64,000 bases of DNA, taken from NCBI RefSeq assembly GCF_001428255.1, contig NZ_LMRW01000027.1, positions 124,001-188,000 of the forward strand, read 5' to 3'. Shown piece by piece: positions 55,734-64,000 of this stretch. The stretch is from Agromyces sp. Soil535 (GTDB lineage: Bacteria; Actinomycetota; Actinomycetes; Actinomycetales; Microbacteriaceae). The position numbers were made by a program, and so were the translations under genes. The notes under the pieces are model-generated. The model saw only the letters and a program-made list of their open reading frames with translations. It did not search any database and was not told the DNA's origin. How positions within the stretch are numbered: the stretch's first letter is position 1; the number at the start of each line of letters is the position of its first letter.

Positions 55734-55776
55734 AGTCTAGGACAGTTGACCCACTTCGCCCGTCGGTGAGTACACT
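55734..55776. promoter_or_regulatory. Divergent leaderless promoters SSADH/MFS
   Basis: TAGACT on the minus strand (55739-55734) and TACACT on the plus strand (55771-55776) each lie 6 nt before ATG. TTGACC (55746-55751) is a possible -35 box for the plus-strand gene with a 19-bp spacer. Confidence 0.6.
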
Positions 55777-55782
55777 GCCTCC

Positions 55783-57153
55783 ATGACCGCACCGGAGCGA
55801 TCCCTGTCCCGCGGCGTCGTGACCCGGTACGCGATCGGCTCGATCGGCACCGGCGGGTTCGCGACGCTGCCCGGTCTCGTGCTCGTCTTCTACCTCACCG
55901 ACACCCTCGGCGTGAGCGCCCTCTTCGCGGGTCTCGTGGTGACCGCCGCGAAGGTGTGGGACGTCGTGATCGACCCCTGGATCGGCGAACGCAGCGACCG
56001 CGCCCTCGTCGCGACCGGCACGCGGCGCACGTGGATGCGCGTCGGCGCGCTCGCGCTGCCCCCGGCATTCGTCATCACGTTCGCGGTCCCCCCGGGGATC
56101 GCGCCCGCGGCATCCGGGGCGTGGGTGTTCGTGGCCTTCCTCGCCACCGCGACCGCGTTCAGCCTGTTCCAGGTGCCGTACATCGCCCTGCCCGCCGAGC
56201 TCACCGACGACTACGACGACCGTACCCGCCTGTTGACCTGGCGCGTGGTGGTGCTCAGCGCGGCCATCCTCCTCTTCGGGGCCGGCGGTCCGCTGCTGCG
56301 GCGCGCGGGCGGCGGCGACGAGGCGCTCGGCTACCTCGTGATGGCGGTCGTGGCGGGCCTCGTGATCGGCGCGGGCATGTTCGTCGCGACCTCCACCGCG
56401 CCGAGGGGCCGACCCGCGGCCGAGCGCGCGCGCCGTAGCATCCGGGCAGGGTACGCGGAGGGCCTCGACGCCCTGCGGCGCAGCCGGCCGTTCCGCGACC
56501 TGCTCGCCGCGTTCGTGCTGCAGGGCCTGGCGACGGGCGTCATGCTCGCCGGCGCGAACTACGTGGCGGTGTGGGTGCTCGAATCGGAGGATGCGCTGAC
56601 GTTCCTGTTCGTCGCGCTCATCGCGCCCGCGGTGCTGTGCGCCCCGCTCTGGGGTCGCCTTGCCGCCCGCATCGGCAAGGAGCGGGGGTTCGCGTTCGCG
56701 AGCGCCCTGTTCGCGGTCGCCGCGGCGAGCCTCATCGGCATGCTCTGGGCACCGGGCGCGTGGGTGTACGGGCCCGTGGCCCTGGCCGGGGCCGCCTACG
56801 CCGGCATGCAGTCGCTGCCCATGGCGATGCTGCCCGACGTGATCTCCCACGATGCGCGGGAGCACGGCGACGGTCGCGCCGGCAGCTTCGGCGGCGTATG
56901 GACGGCCGGGGAGACCGCAGGCATGGCGCTCGGTGCGACGCTGCTCACGATCGCTCTGGCCGTCACGGGCTACCTCGAGTCGACCGGCTCCGCCGCGGTC
57001 GCCCAGCCCGGTGCCGCGATCGTCGGCATCGTCGTGAGCTTCAGCCTGCTGCCGGCCGCGCTCGTGCTGCTCAGCCTCGTGCCGCTCGGCCGCTACCCGT
57101 TGCGGCGGGGCGACATCGAGGCGGATGCCGCGGCCGAGGCGGCCATGCGATGA
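55783..57153 (+). CDS. MFS transporter, GPH-like (MFS_2) type
   Basis: This encodes 456 aa with twelve membrane helices. LPGLVLVFYLTDTLGVSALFAGLVVTAAKVWDVVIDPWIG is the usual start of the glycoside-pentoside-hexuronide:cation symporter type, with RTRLLTWRVVVLSAA and the MLPDVISHDAREHGDGRAGSFGGVWTAGETAGMALG block in the second half. The solute is unknown. Its stop overlaps the ATG of the PLP enzyme, so the transporter may bring in that enzyme's substrate. Confidence 0.85.
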   Translation: MTAPERSLSRGVVTRYAIGSIGTGGFATLPGLVLVFYLTDTLGVSALFAGLVVTAAKVWDVVIDPWIGERSDRALVATGTRRTWMRVGALALPPAFVITFAVPPGIAPAASGAWVFVAFLATATAFSLFQVPYIALPAELTDDYDDRTRLLTWRVVVLSAAILLFGAGGPLLRRAGGGDEALGYLVMAVVAGLVIGAGMFVATSTAPRGRPAAERARRSIRAGYAEGLDALRRSRPFRDLLAAFVLQGLATGVMLAGANYVAVWVLESEDALTFLFVALIAPAVLCAPLWGRLAARIGKERGFAFASALFAVAAASLIGMLWAPGAWVYGPVALAGAAYAGMQSLPMAMLPDVISHDAREHGDGRAGSFGGVWTAGETAGMALGATLLTIALAVTGYLESTGSAAVAQPGAAIVGIVVSFSLLPAALVLLSLVPLGRYPLRRGDIEADAAAEAAMR

Positions 57154-58691
57154 GTGCCTTCCGCCGGGATCCGGCCGACGTCCTCGCCGAGCTCGAGGTG
57201 CTCCGCGCCGCCGACGCGCCGACGCACGGCGGGCGCGTGCTGTCGTACGTCTACGACTCCGGCGTGCCCGAGCTCGACGAGCTCGCCGCCGCGGCCGCCC
57301 GGCTCATGCAGCCCGTGAACGGGCTCGACCCCACGACGTTCACCTCGGTCGCCGCAATGGAGTCGGGGCTCGTCGGGTTCGCCCGCCGGGTGTTCCACGG
57401 CGATGGCGACGTGGGCGGCGTCGTGGTGGGATCGGTGACCTCGGGCGGCACTGAGAGCTGCCTGCTCGCGGTGAAGTCCGCGCGCGACGCCTGGCGCTCC
57501 GCCCGAGCCGGAACCCCGCGGATGCCGCGGCTCGTCGCCCCGGTCACGGTGCACGCCGCGTTCCACAAGGCGGCCGAGTACTTCGGGCTCGCGCTCGACC
57601 TCGTGCCGGTGGATCCCTCGACCGGCTCGCTCACCCCAGCGGCGATCGAGGAGCGCCTCGGCGACGACGTGGCGCTCGTGGTGCTGAGCGCTCCCTCGTA
57701 CCCGTTCGCGAGCCTCGACCCGATCGCCGACGTCGCCGCCGTGTGCGCCGCGCGGCACATCGCCCTGCACGTCGACGCGTGCATCGGCGGATTCGCGCTC
57801 GCGTTCTGGCCCGACGAGCTGCCCGCCTGGGACCTCATGGTGCCCGGGGTGACCAGCCTCTCTGCCGACCTGCACAAGTACGGCTACGCGCCGAAGGGCG
57901 TGTCCGTGCTGCTCACGCGCGGGCGCGACCGCCAGCGCCGCCAGTACTTCGCCACGACGGCGTGGCCGGGTTACCCGGTCGTCAATCCGACCATGGCCGG
58001 TTCCAGGCCTGCCGGCCCGCTCGCCGCGGCATGGTCGATCACCGAGGTGCTCGGCGAGACGGGGTTCATCGAGCTCACCGGGCGCGCGGCACGCGCCACC
58101 GAAGCGCTGCTCAGCGTCGTCGACGGCATCGACGGCCTCCGCGTGGTCGGCGCCCCGACCGGTCCGCTCCTCGCGGTCGCGACCGACGACGAGGTCGCAC
58201 CCGAGCGTCGCGTCGACCCGCATCATTGGGCGGATGCCGCCCGCGCGCTCGGGTGGCACTTGCAGCTGCAGCCCGGCCTCGCGCAGGCCGACGGCACGCG
58301 CCTGCCGCACACCACGCACCTCACCGTCACGCCCGTGACGGAGGCCGCGCTGCCGGAGCTGTCCGCCGCGCTCGTGGCCGCGGCCGACGAGGTGCGCGGG
58401 GTGCGGAGGGTCGACGGCGGCGAGCTGCTCGCCGGCCTCGCGGCCGAGCTGCCCGGCGGCGCGGGCGCGCTCGCCGCGACATCCGAGGGACTCGACTCCG
58501 ACACGGCCGCGGCGCTGCTCACGGCGTTCGGCCTGCTCGGCGGAGCGGGCGCAGCGGGCGCAGCGGGCGCAACCGGGGCGCTGCCCGACCGGCTCGCTCC
58601 GGTGCTGGCGCTCGTGGAGGCGCTGCCGGGCCCGCTCACGGAGCGTCTGCTCGTGGAGCTGCTCGCGCGCGTCGTCGAGCCTCGCGGCTGA
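57150..58691 (+). CDS. PLP-dependent decarboxylase/lyase, sphingosine-phosphate-lyase-like
   Basis: This encodes 513 aa. The PLP lysine is K243 in SLSADLHKYGYAPKGVS, the typical group II decarboxylase/SPL block; GSVTSGGTESCLLAVKSARDA binds the cofactor phosphate and HVDACIGGFALAFWP holds the cofactor Asp. The fold and the N-terminal GRVLSYVYDSG are closer to sphingosine-1-phosphate lyase than to glutamate decarboxylase. The last 100 residues are variable and contain a short GAA-type tandem repeat (58550-58576). It is coupled to the MFS gene by ATGA. Confidence 0.84.
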   Translation: MSAFRRDPADVLAELEVLRAADAPTHGGRVLSYVYDSGVPELDELAAAAARLMQPVNGLDPTTFTSVAAMESGLVGFARRVFHGDGDVGGVVVGSVTSGGTESCLLAVKSARDAWRSARAGTPRMPRLVAPVTVHAAFHKAAEYFGLALDLVPVDPSTGSLTPAAIEERLGDDVALVVLSAPSYPFASLDPIADVAAVCAARHIALHVDACIGGFALAFWPDELPAWDLMVPGVTSLSADLHKYGYAPKGVSVLLTRGRDRQRRQYFATTAWPGYPVVNPTMAGSRPAGPLAAAWSITEVLGETGFIELTGRAARATEALLSVVDGIDGLRVVGAPTGPLLAVATDDEVAPERRVDPHHWADAARALGWHLQLQPGLAQADGTRLPHTTHLTVTPVTEAALPELSAALVAAADEVRGVRRVDGGELLAGLAAELPGGAGALAATSEGLDSDTAAALLTAFGLLGGAGAAGAAGATGALPDRLAPVLALVEALPGPLTERLLVELLARVVEPRG

Positions 58692-58700
58692 GTCGCGCGC

Positions 58701-59588
58701 TCAGCCGGCGCCGAGGTCGAGGCCGCATCGCTCCGTGTAGTACGCGTAGAGCTCCGCCTTCAGCCCGTCGCTCGCCGGCACGTCCAGACGGCCGGCGCGC
58801 CCGTCGCTCGTCTCGATCTCGAACGGGAGGATGGTGCCGCGCTTGTCGTCGGCGAGGGCGTGCGCATCGCATCGCGCGGGCCGCACCGGCAGGCTGATGA
58901 CCGACGGCGCCTCGCCCGCCGCCACGTCGATGCCGAGCGTCCAGTCGGTGCCGTCCTCCGCATTCAGCAGCGTGGTGCCGTAGATGCGCGCGATGCGCAT
59001 CGTCCCGTCACCGGATGCCGCGGGCTCGATCGCCACGTCGACGAACGCTCGCCGATCGGTGCCCGCGCCCGTGGAGCGCAGGTGCTCGGGCATCACGATG
59101 GCCGCGGCGTCGGCGACGGACTGCGCGAGGCAATCGGCCGCGTTCACGCGCGCGACCGTCTCGAACGGGTCGTCGGCCGTGAGCTCGCCTGTGGCGTCCT
59201 CTCCCGTCCCGGCGCGGGCGTCGAGCCGCACCAACACGGGCGCGGGCTCGGCATCGCAGCGGCTCGGCGGAAGCTCGAGGCGGATCGCGATCGCATCGTC
59301 GGCGGCGAGTTCGAACGGCTTCGTGCGCTCGAGGCCGCCGTCCAGGGTCGGCGTCTCCACCGTGAACCGCTCGACGGTGACCGTCTCGTCGCCCGTGTTC
59401 TCGAAGCGCACCACCAAACGGCCCTCGACGACGTCGAGGCGGCCCTGCTCGATCGCGACCGAGAGTCCCGGCGGCAGCGACGGCGATGCCGCGGGAGCAG
59501 CGCACGCGGCAAGGGCGAGCGGTGCCCACGCGAGGGCGGCGACGAGCGCGAACGTGCGGGCGAGGCAGGCGCGCGGCATCCGGCTCAC
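58701..59588 (-). CDS. Putative lipoprotein, last gene of the ApbC operon
   Basis: This encodes 295 aa if started at GTG 59588, or 292 at ATG 59579. A signal peptide with lipobox LAAC (Cys26 counted from the ATG) anchors it outside the membrane. The mature part has two beta-rich halves, FENTGDETVTVERFTVETP and IDVAAGEAPSVISLPVRPARCDA, and conserved Cys positions, but no family is recognised. It lies 7 bp after the apbC stop and is probably in the same operon. Confidence 0.65.
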   Translation of the reverse strand: MSRMPRACLARTFALVAALAWAPLALAACAAPAASPSLPPGLSVAIEQGRLDVVEGRLVVRFENTGDETVTVERFTVETPTLDGGLERTKPFELAADDAIAIRLELPPSRCDAEPAPVLVRLDARAGTGEDATGELTADDPFETVARVNAADCLAQSVADAAAIVMPEHLRSTGAGTDRRAFVDVAIEPAASGDGTMRIARIYGTTLLNAEDGTDWTLGIDVAAGEAPSVISLPVRPARCDAHALADDKRGTILPFEIETSDGRAGRLDVPASDGLKAELYAYYTERCGLDLGAG

Positions 59589-59595
59589 GACGCGA

Positions 59596-60804
59596 TCACC
59601 GCACCGAGACGTCGAGGCGGCGACCGCCGAGCGAACGGGGGAGCGCGGCGAGGCGCGCCGCGACCCCTTCGATCGCGCGTGCGGCCGGGTCGTCGGGCGC
59701 CGCGACGACCACGGGCGTGCCCGCGTCGCCGCCCTGCCGCAGGGCGATGCTGAGCGGCACGCTCGCCAGCAGCGGCACGGGCGAGGGCTGCCCCTCCGAG
59801 AGGCGCTCGGCGACGAGCGCACCGCCGCCCGCGCCGAACAGCTCGACGAGGCCGTCGGGCCCGGCGAATCCAGCCATGTTCTCCACGACGCCGACGATGC
59901 GCTGGCCCGTCTGGCGTGCGACCACGCCCGAGCGCTCGGCGACGTCGGCGGCGGCCGGCTGCGGCGTCGTGACGACGACGACCTCGGCGTTCGGCAGCAA
60001 CTGCCCGAGGGAGATCGCGACGTCGCCGGTGCCCGGCGGCAGGTCGACCAGCAGCACGTCCAGGTCGCCGAAGTACACGTCGGTGAGGAACTGGGTGAGG
60101 GTGCGGTGCAGCATCGGCCCGCGCCAGGCGACGGCGACGGATGACCCTCGCCCGCCGGGCTCGGTGGGCTCGACGAACATGCCGATCGAGATGACCTTCA
60201 CGCCGTGCGCGACGGGCGGCAGGATCATCTCGTCGACCCGGGTGGGGCGAGCGGCGTTGCCGTGCTCGTCGACGAGGCCGAGCAGCCCGGGGATCGAGAA
60301 GCCGTGCACGTCCGCGTCCACAAGGCCCACGGAGAGTCCCCGAGCTGCGAGCGCGACGGCGAGGTTCGCGGTGATCGTGGACTTGCCCACGCCGCCCTTG
60401 CCGCTCGTGATCGCGATGACTCGCGTGAGGCTGCCGGGGCCGAACGGGTTGCCGCGCGCCGCGCGGCCGCCGCGCAGCCGCTCGGTGAGCGCGGCACGCT
60501 GTTCGGGCGTCATCACCGACAGGGTCACGTCGGCGTTCCCGGTCCCCGCGACGGCCTCCGCCGCCTGCCGCACGTCGCGTTCGATGCGGTCGGAGGCGGG
60601 GCATCCGACGATCGTCAGCCGGATGCCGACGTGCACGCGGCCGTCGGCGCCCGCGGACACGGAATCCACCATGTCGAGGTCGGTGATGGGCTTGCGGATC
60701 TCGGGGTCGATCACCGACGCGAGCGCGGCCCGAACCGACGACGCGAGCGCATCCGCGGCGCCGCCGGGTTCGGGTCGGGGCGCCGTCGGCTCAGGATGCG
60801 GCAT
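59596..60804 (-). CDS. apbC: Mrp/NBP35 family Fe-S carrier ATPase
   Basis: This encodes 402 aa. The N-terminal MIP18-like domain (ALASVIDPEIRKPITDLDMVDSV, to about residue 95) is followed by the ParA-type ATPase with TSGKGGVGKSTITANLAVALA, the Walker A region, then LVDADVHGFSIPGLLG and LLVDLPPGTGDVAISLGQ. No C-x-x-C near the C-terminus is visible, which most members use to bind the cluster. It would carry Fe-S clusters. Its ATG overlaps the DUF1003 end by 14 bp. The operon order is conserved as in Rv1229c-Rv1232c. Confidence 0.92.
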   Translation of the reverse strand: MPHPEPTAPRPEPGGAADALASSVRAALASVIDPEIRKPITDLDMVDSVSAGADGRVHVGIRLTIVGCPASDRIERDVRQAAEAVAGTGNADVTLSVMTPEQRAALTERLRGGRAARGNPFGPGSLTRVIAITSGKGGVGKSTITANLAVALAARGLSVGLVDADVHGFSIPGLLGLVDEHGNAARPTRVDEMILPPVAHGVKVISIGMFVEPTEPGGRGSSVAVAWRGPMLHRTLTQFLTDVYFGDLDVLLVDLPPGTGDVAISLGQLLPNAEVVVVTTPQPAAADVAERSGVVARQTGQRIVGVVENMAGFAGPDGLVELFGAGGGALVAERLSEGQPSPVPLLASVPLSIALRQGGDAGTPVVVAAPDDPAARAIEGVAARLAALPRSLGGRRLDVSVR

Positions 60805-61312
60805 GCTCCCGCTCCTCCTCGTCCTTGCGGTCGAGTTCCTCGAGCACGGCGCGCAGCTCGGCGCGGATGAACTCCTTCGACGCCAAGTCCCGTACGGCGA
60901 GGCGCAGAGCCACCACCTCGCGTGCGAGGTACTCCGTGTCGGCGAGGCCGCGCTCGGCTCGCTGCCGGTCCTGCTCGATCTGCACGCGGTCGCGGTCGTC
61001 CTGCCGGTTCTGGGCGAGCAGGATGAGGGGGGCGGCATACGACGCCTGCAGCGACAGCACGAGCGTGAGCGCCGTGAATCCGATCGCGATCGAATCGAAT
61101 CGCAGCGGCTCGGGCGCGAACGCGTTCCACGCCATCCAGGTGATCGCGAACACCGAGAGCCCGAGCAGGAAGCCCGGGGTCCCCATGCCCCGCGCGACCC
61201 ACTCCGTGAATCGGCCGAACCGGTCGTTGTCGCCCGACCCGCGGAAGGGCGCAGATCGGCGCGTGCCTTTCGGGGTGTCGAACCTGCGGTCCTCGACGTC
61301 AACGCGTGCCAT
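60791..61312 (-). CDS. DUF1003 domain-containing membrane protein
   Basis: This encodes 173 aa. Two membrane helices in the middle (GFLLGLSVFAITWMAWNAFAP and IGFTALTLVLSLQASYAAPLILL) are followed by a cytoplasmic helix with QNRQDDRDRVQIEQDRQRAE, the DUF1003 signature. The function is unknown; the family is often beside magnesium-transporter-like genes, as here. ATG 61312 has GGAGG 7 nt upstream. Both ends overlap neighbours by 14 bp, so three genes are translated in a coupled way. Confidence 0.9.
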   Translation of the reverse strand: MARVDVEDRRFDTPKGTRRSAPFRGSGDNDRFGRFTEWVARGMGTPGFLLGLSVFAITWMAWNAFAPEPLRFDSIAIGFTALTLVLSLQASYAAPLILLAQNRQDDRDRVQIEQDRQRAERGLADTEYLAREVVALRLAVRDLASKEFIRAELRAVLEELDRKDEEEREHAAS

Positions 61313-62627
61313 CTCCTGCCCTCCTTCCATGCGGGATCGGGATGCTTCCGGTGGTCATCTGGGCTCGCGCCGCGGCGCGGCGCCCCACTTCGGTCTCATC
61401 GGGATGACTGCGCCAGTCATCGGGCAGGAGGTAGTCGAGCACGTCGTCAATCGTCACCACCCCGACGAGTCGATGCTTCTCGTCGACCACCGGCACCGAG
61501 ACGAGGTCGTAGCTCGCGAGGATGCGGCTGACCTCGGCCGCGGAGGTGTCGGCGGTCACGGGCTCGAGGCCCTGGTCGATCAGGGTGCCCATGCGCTCGT
61601 GCGGCGGGTAGCGGAGCATCCGCTGGAAGTGCACCATGCCGAGGAACCGGCCGGTGGGCGGCTCGTAGGGCGGAAGGGTGACGCACACCGCGGCGCCCAG
61701 TGCGGGCGGCAGGTCGTGGCGGCGGATGAGGGCGAGCCCCTCTGCGACGGTCGCGTCAGCCGAGACGATGATCGGCTCGGTGGTCATGAGGCCGCCGGCC
61801 GTGTCGGGGCCGTAGGAGAGGAGGAACCGCACGTCCTCAGCCTCCTCGGGCTCCATGAGCTCGAGGAGGTGCTCACCGCGCTCCTCGGGCAGTTGAGCGA
61901 TGAGGTCGGCGGCGTCGTCGGGCTGCATGTGGTCGAGCACGTCGGCGGCTCGGTCGTCGCCGAGGCGTGCCAGGATCTCGACCTGGTCGGACTCGGGCAT
62001 CTCCTCGAGCACGTCGGCGAGGCGGTCGTCGGGCAATTCCTCGGCGACCTCCTGGCGGCGCTGCGCCGGCAGGTCGAGCAGCGTGTTGGCGAGGTCGGCC
62101 GGCTTCAGCTCCGAGTACGTGGCGATGAGCTGCTCGGCCGACTGGGCCTCGCCGCTCGCCGTCAGCTCGCGCACCTCGCGCCACGTCACGTAGGCGGACT
62201 GGCCCTTCGAGAACGGCGATGCGCCCTTCGGACGCCGCACGAAGAGCTGGTCGACCTCCCACTCGCCGCGCTCGCGCTCCTCGATCGCCACATCCTCGAT
62301 GGTCGCCTCACCCGAGCCGTCGTTGAAGTCGACCTTGCGGCCGAGCATCTCGGCGATCACGCGCACCTCGCCGCCGCGCTGCTCGAAGCGCCGCAGGTTG
62401 ATGAGCCCCGTGGTGATGATCTGGCCGCCGCCGATGGAGGTGACGCGCCCGATCGAGACGAACACGCGCCGCTTGCCGGGGATCTCGACGATGAGTCCGA
62501 CCACGCGCGGAGGGTCGTTCCTGCGGTACACGACGAGGACGTCGCGCACCTTGCCGACCCGATCCCCTGCGGGGTCGAAGACGGCGCACCCGGCGAGTCG
62601 GGCGACGAAGACTCTCGTGGCGCTCAC
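61299..62627 (-). CDS. MgtE intracellular-domain protein with PRC-barrel and CBS pair
   Basis: This encodes 442 aa. The first 130 residues hold two PRC-barrel-like segments (GCAVFDPAGDRVGKVRDVLVVYR). The MgtE N-terminal superhelical repeats follow (ADLANTLLDLPAQRRQEVAEELPDDRLADVLEEM), then two CBS domains around GGLMTTEPIIVS and LVGVVTIDDVLDYL. The MgtE channel domain is missing, so it is a soluble magnesium- or adenylate-sensing module rather than a transporter. GTG 62627 is 6 nt after TAAGTT. Confidence 0.88.
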   Translation of the reverse strand: MSATRVFVARLAGCAVFDPAGDRVGKVRDVLVVYRRNDPPRVVGLIVEIPGKRRVFVSIGRVTSIGGGQIITTGLINLRRFEQRGGEVRVIAEMLGRKVDFNDGSGEATIEDVAIEERERGEWEVDQLFVRRPKGASPFSKGQSAYVTWREVRELTASGEAQSAEQLIATYSELKPADLANTLLDLPAQRRQEVAEELPDDRLADVLEEMPESDQVEILARLGDDRAADVLDHMQPDDAADLIAQLPEERGEHLLELMEPEEAEDVRFLLSYGPDTAGGLMTTEPIIVSADATVAEGLALIRRHDLPPALGAAVCVTLPPYEPPTGRFLGMVHFQRMLRYPPHERMGTLIDQGLEPVTADTSAAEVSRILASYDLVSVPVVDEKHRLVGVVTIDDVLDYLLPDDWRSHPDETEVGRRAAARAQMTTGSIPIPHGRRAGDGTR

Positions 62628-62633
62628 GCTACC

Positions 62634-62698
62634 AACTTAGCCCCCGGAGCCGGGATCGCGGCCCTCCCGGCGGGGCCCCGTGGCGCGCGTGGGAGAAT
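62634..62698. promoter_or_regulatory. Divergent leaderless promoters MgtE-N/general stress protein
   Basis: TAAGTT on the minus strand (62639-62634) and GAGAAT on the plus strand (62693-62698) each end 6 nt before GTG start codons at 62627 and 62705. Confidence 0.55.
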
Positions 62699-62704
62699 GG
62701 CCGG

Positions 62705-63451
62705 GTGAGCACCCAATCCCCATTCGGCGGCCGCCTGGGCCGCACGTTCCCGACCCTGCCGAAGGGCGAGACCGTGGCGAGCTTCGAGACCTACGCCGAG
62801 GCGCAGGCCGCGGTCGACACGCTCGCGAAGGCCGCCTTCCCGGTGAAGGAGCTCGCGATCGTCGGCACCGACCTCACGAGCGTCGAGCGCATCACGGGCA
62901 CGCTCAGCTGGGGTCGAGCCGCCGGGGCGGGTGCCCTGTCGGGTGCGTGGTTCGGCACGTTCCTCGGGCTGCTCTTCTTCATCTTCGCGCCCACCGGCGC
63001 CTCGCTCGGCGTCCTCATCTCCGCGGTGCTCATCGGCGCCGGGTTCGGCATGATCTTCAGCGTCGTGTCGTACTCCATCAATCGGCGCCGGCGCGACTTC
63101 ACCTCGGTCATGCAGGTGCTCGCCACGCGCTACGCGATCATCGCCGAGCCGGAGCACATCGACCGGGCCCGCTCGGTGCTGGGCGTCGACGCGCCGGCCC
63201 CGGGGCCTGCGAGCCCTGCCGTGTCGCCGCCCGGCTCGCCGTCGCATCCCGTGAGCTACGGCGAGGCGACGGATGCCGCGCGCCGGGCCGCCGCAGCGGC
63301 GCCGCCCGCCGAGTCGGCGCCGGCGCGGGAGCGGCCCCGTTACGGGGAGCTAGCGCCGACCGAGGCCGAGTCTGCGGACTCGACGGATGCCGCGGCATCC
63401 GCCGACTCGGGCTCCGACGACGGAGCCGGGGCAGCGTCGTCGGAGCGCTGA
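62705..63451 (+). CDS. General-stress-protein-like membrane protein
   Basis: This encodes 248 aa. An N-terminal GSP17M/YflT-like domain (ETVASFETYAEAQAAVDTLAKAAFPVKELAIVG) precedes two glycine-rich membrane helices (AGALSGAWFGTFLGLLFFIF and LGVLISAVLIGAGFGMIFSV). The last 90 residues are low-complexity Ala/Pro/Ser/Glu and probably unstructured. Relatives are called general stress proteins and are not understood. GTG 62705 has GAGAAT 6 nt upstream. Confidence 0.8.
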   Translation: MSTQSPFGGRLGRTFPTLPKGETVASFETYAEAQAAVDTLAKAAFPVKELAIVGTDLTSVERITGTLSWGRAAGAGALSGAWFGTFLGLLFFIFAPTGASLGVLISAVLIGAGFGMIFSVVSYSINRRRRDFTSVMQVLATRYAIIAEPEHIDRARSVLGVDAPAPGPASPAVSPPGSPSHPVSYGEATDAARRAAAAAPPAESAPARERPRYGELAPTEAESADSTDAAASADSGSDDGAGAASSER

Positions 63452-63481
63452 GCGAGGCTCGCCGTTCCCAGGGCTTCGCCG

Positions 63482-64000
63482 CTACCAGCTGAGCGGCTGC
63501 TCAGGGGTGTAGAGCCATACCTCGAAGAACGCGTCGAGGTCCTGTCCCGAGACCTCCTCGGCGAGATCGGCGAAGTCCTGCGTGCTCGCCGTGCCGCCGC
63601 CGAAGCGCTCCACCCACGTCTGCGCCAGCTCGAAGAAGGCGTCGTCGCCGATCTTCACTCGCAGGGCATGCAGGGTGGCGGCTCCCCGGTCGTATACGGG
63701 GCTCAGGAAGAGGCCGAACGGGCCGGGATCGGCGACCACCGTGCCCCACTCCGTCTCGGGGTCGGCGTAGTACGCGTCGAATGCCTCCTGCGCGGTGTCG
63801 CGACCGCGGAACTCGTTCCACATCCACTCCGAGTAGGTGGCCCAGCCCTCGTTGAGCCAGATGTCCGCCCAGCGGTAGGTGCTCACCTCGTCGCCCATCC
63901 ATTGGTGGGCGAGCTCATGCACGATGGTGCCCTCCCGGGCCCTGCGCGAGAAGAAGGAGCGAGTCTGCGTCTCGAGCGCGTAGCCGACGGAGTCGTCGTC
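63482..64000 (-). CDS. M1 family metallopeptidase, C-terminal part (cut by window edge)
   Basis: The open frame runs to base 64000 without a start, so only the last 172 residues are seen. The zinc motif HELAHQWMGDE is followed 18 residues later by the third ligand in NEGWATYSEW, and the active-site Tyr region YDRGAATLHALR comes after. This is an M1 aminopeptidase of the short secreted type, ending about 140 residues after the zinc site. The upstream part, including the likely signal peptide, lies outside the window. Confidence 0.92.
   Translation of the reverse strand, partial: DDDSVGYALETQTRSFFSRRAREGTIVHELAHQWMGDEVSTYRWADIWLNEGWATYSEWMWNEFRGRDTAQEAFDAYYADPETEWGTVVADPGPFGLFLSPVYDRGAATLHALRVKIGDDAFFELAQTWVERFGGGTASTQDFADLAEEVSGQDLDAFFEVWLYTPEQPLSW

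Noticed and set aside
58550..58576. Triplicate GCGGGCGCA unit as a regulatory repeat
   Set aside because: It lies inside a low-complexity Gly-Ala linker of the PLP enzyme and is likely coding slippage.

Overview
The window is high-GC chromosomal DNA from a Gram-positive actinobacterium, most likely a Microbacteriaceae member near Agromyces or Leifsonia (inference). The signs are GTG/TTG starts, TANNNT -10 boxes without clear -35 boxes, many starts placed 6 nt after such a -10 box, and actinobacterial families (DUF3117, DUF6113, NrtR, CtlX, GabD2-type SSADH). The order typA, fdxA-dapC, dapD/dapE, DUF3117, O-methyltransferase, tatB, mrp, DUF1003, MgtE-N resembles Mycobacterium tuberculosis Rv1165-Rv1234 as I remember it. 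I saw no tRNA, rRNA, CRISPR array, prophage or intact insertion sequence. Most of the window is core genome, and the unusual signals are mainly regulatory.

Layout. 0-4.5 kb: a lipoprotein behind a tandem TTCAG array, DUF4180, a frameshifted membrane protein, an Fpg/Nei glycosylase, a GNAT protein and a deaminase. 4.5-9.3 kb: a TrpE-TrpG fusion of PhzE type behind a trp attenuator with leader peptide MTASIRTWWPAS, divergent from a PrmC-related methyltransferase, then a phosphoribosyltransferase and an AhpD-like protein. 9.5-13 kb: a membrane-anchored SBP/VWA protein and an EmrB/QacA exporter. 13-19 kb: a six-gene NAD operon (nrtR-nadA-nadB-nadC-iscS-small acidic ORF) whose nadB carries an in-frame 69-bp imperfect palindrome. 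19-22.6 kb: DUF6220 plus a membrane-fused multicopper oxidase, and a DUF559-like nuclease.

22.7-27.6 kb: a tandem glycine riboswitch and gcvT-gcvH-gcvP. 27.6-30.4 kb: a DUF2231 remnant, an ECF sigma/anti-sigma pair with a likely autoregulated promoter, a small membrane protein and a CPBP protein. 30.5-36 kb: an oligopeptide ABC transporter whose two ATPases are fused. 36-44 kb: typA, an M23 peptidase behind a probable MtrA site and a 24-bp tandem repeat, an enoyl-CoA hydratase, a lipoprotein/DUF6113 pair, fdxA-dapC and gltA. 44-46.7 kb: ocd-ctlX divergent from an Lrp/AsnC regulator. 46.7-64 kb: a penicillin acylase homologue, dapD/dapE, a PIG-V-like membrane protein, DUF3117, an O-methyltransferase, tatB, an SSADH divergent from an MFS/PLP-lyase pair, the MgtE-N/DUF1003/ApbC/lipoprotein operon, a general-stress protein and the C-terminal part of an M1 aminopeptidase cut by the window edge.

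The genes form local metabolic units. The NAD operon pairs quinolinate synthesis with the cysteine desulfurase that can supply the NadA Fe-S cluster. The riboswitch couples glycine level to its cleavage. ocd-ctlX-lrp looks like a citrulline/ornithine catabolic module. dapC, dapD and dapE cover the succinylase branch of lysine/peptidoglycan precursor synthesis. Four divergent gene pairs share very short intergenic regions with face-to-face promoters of the leaderless type.
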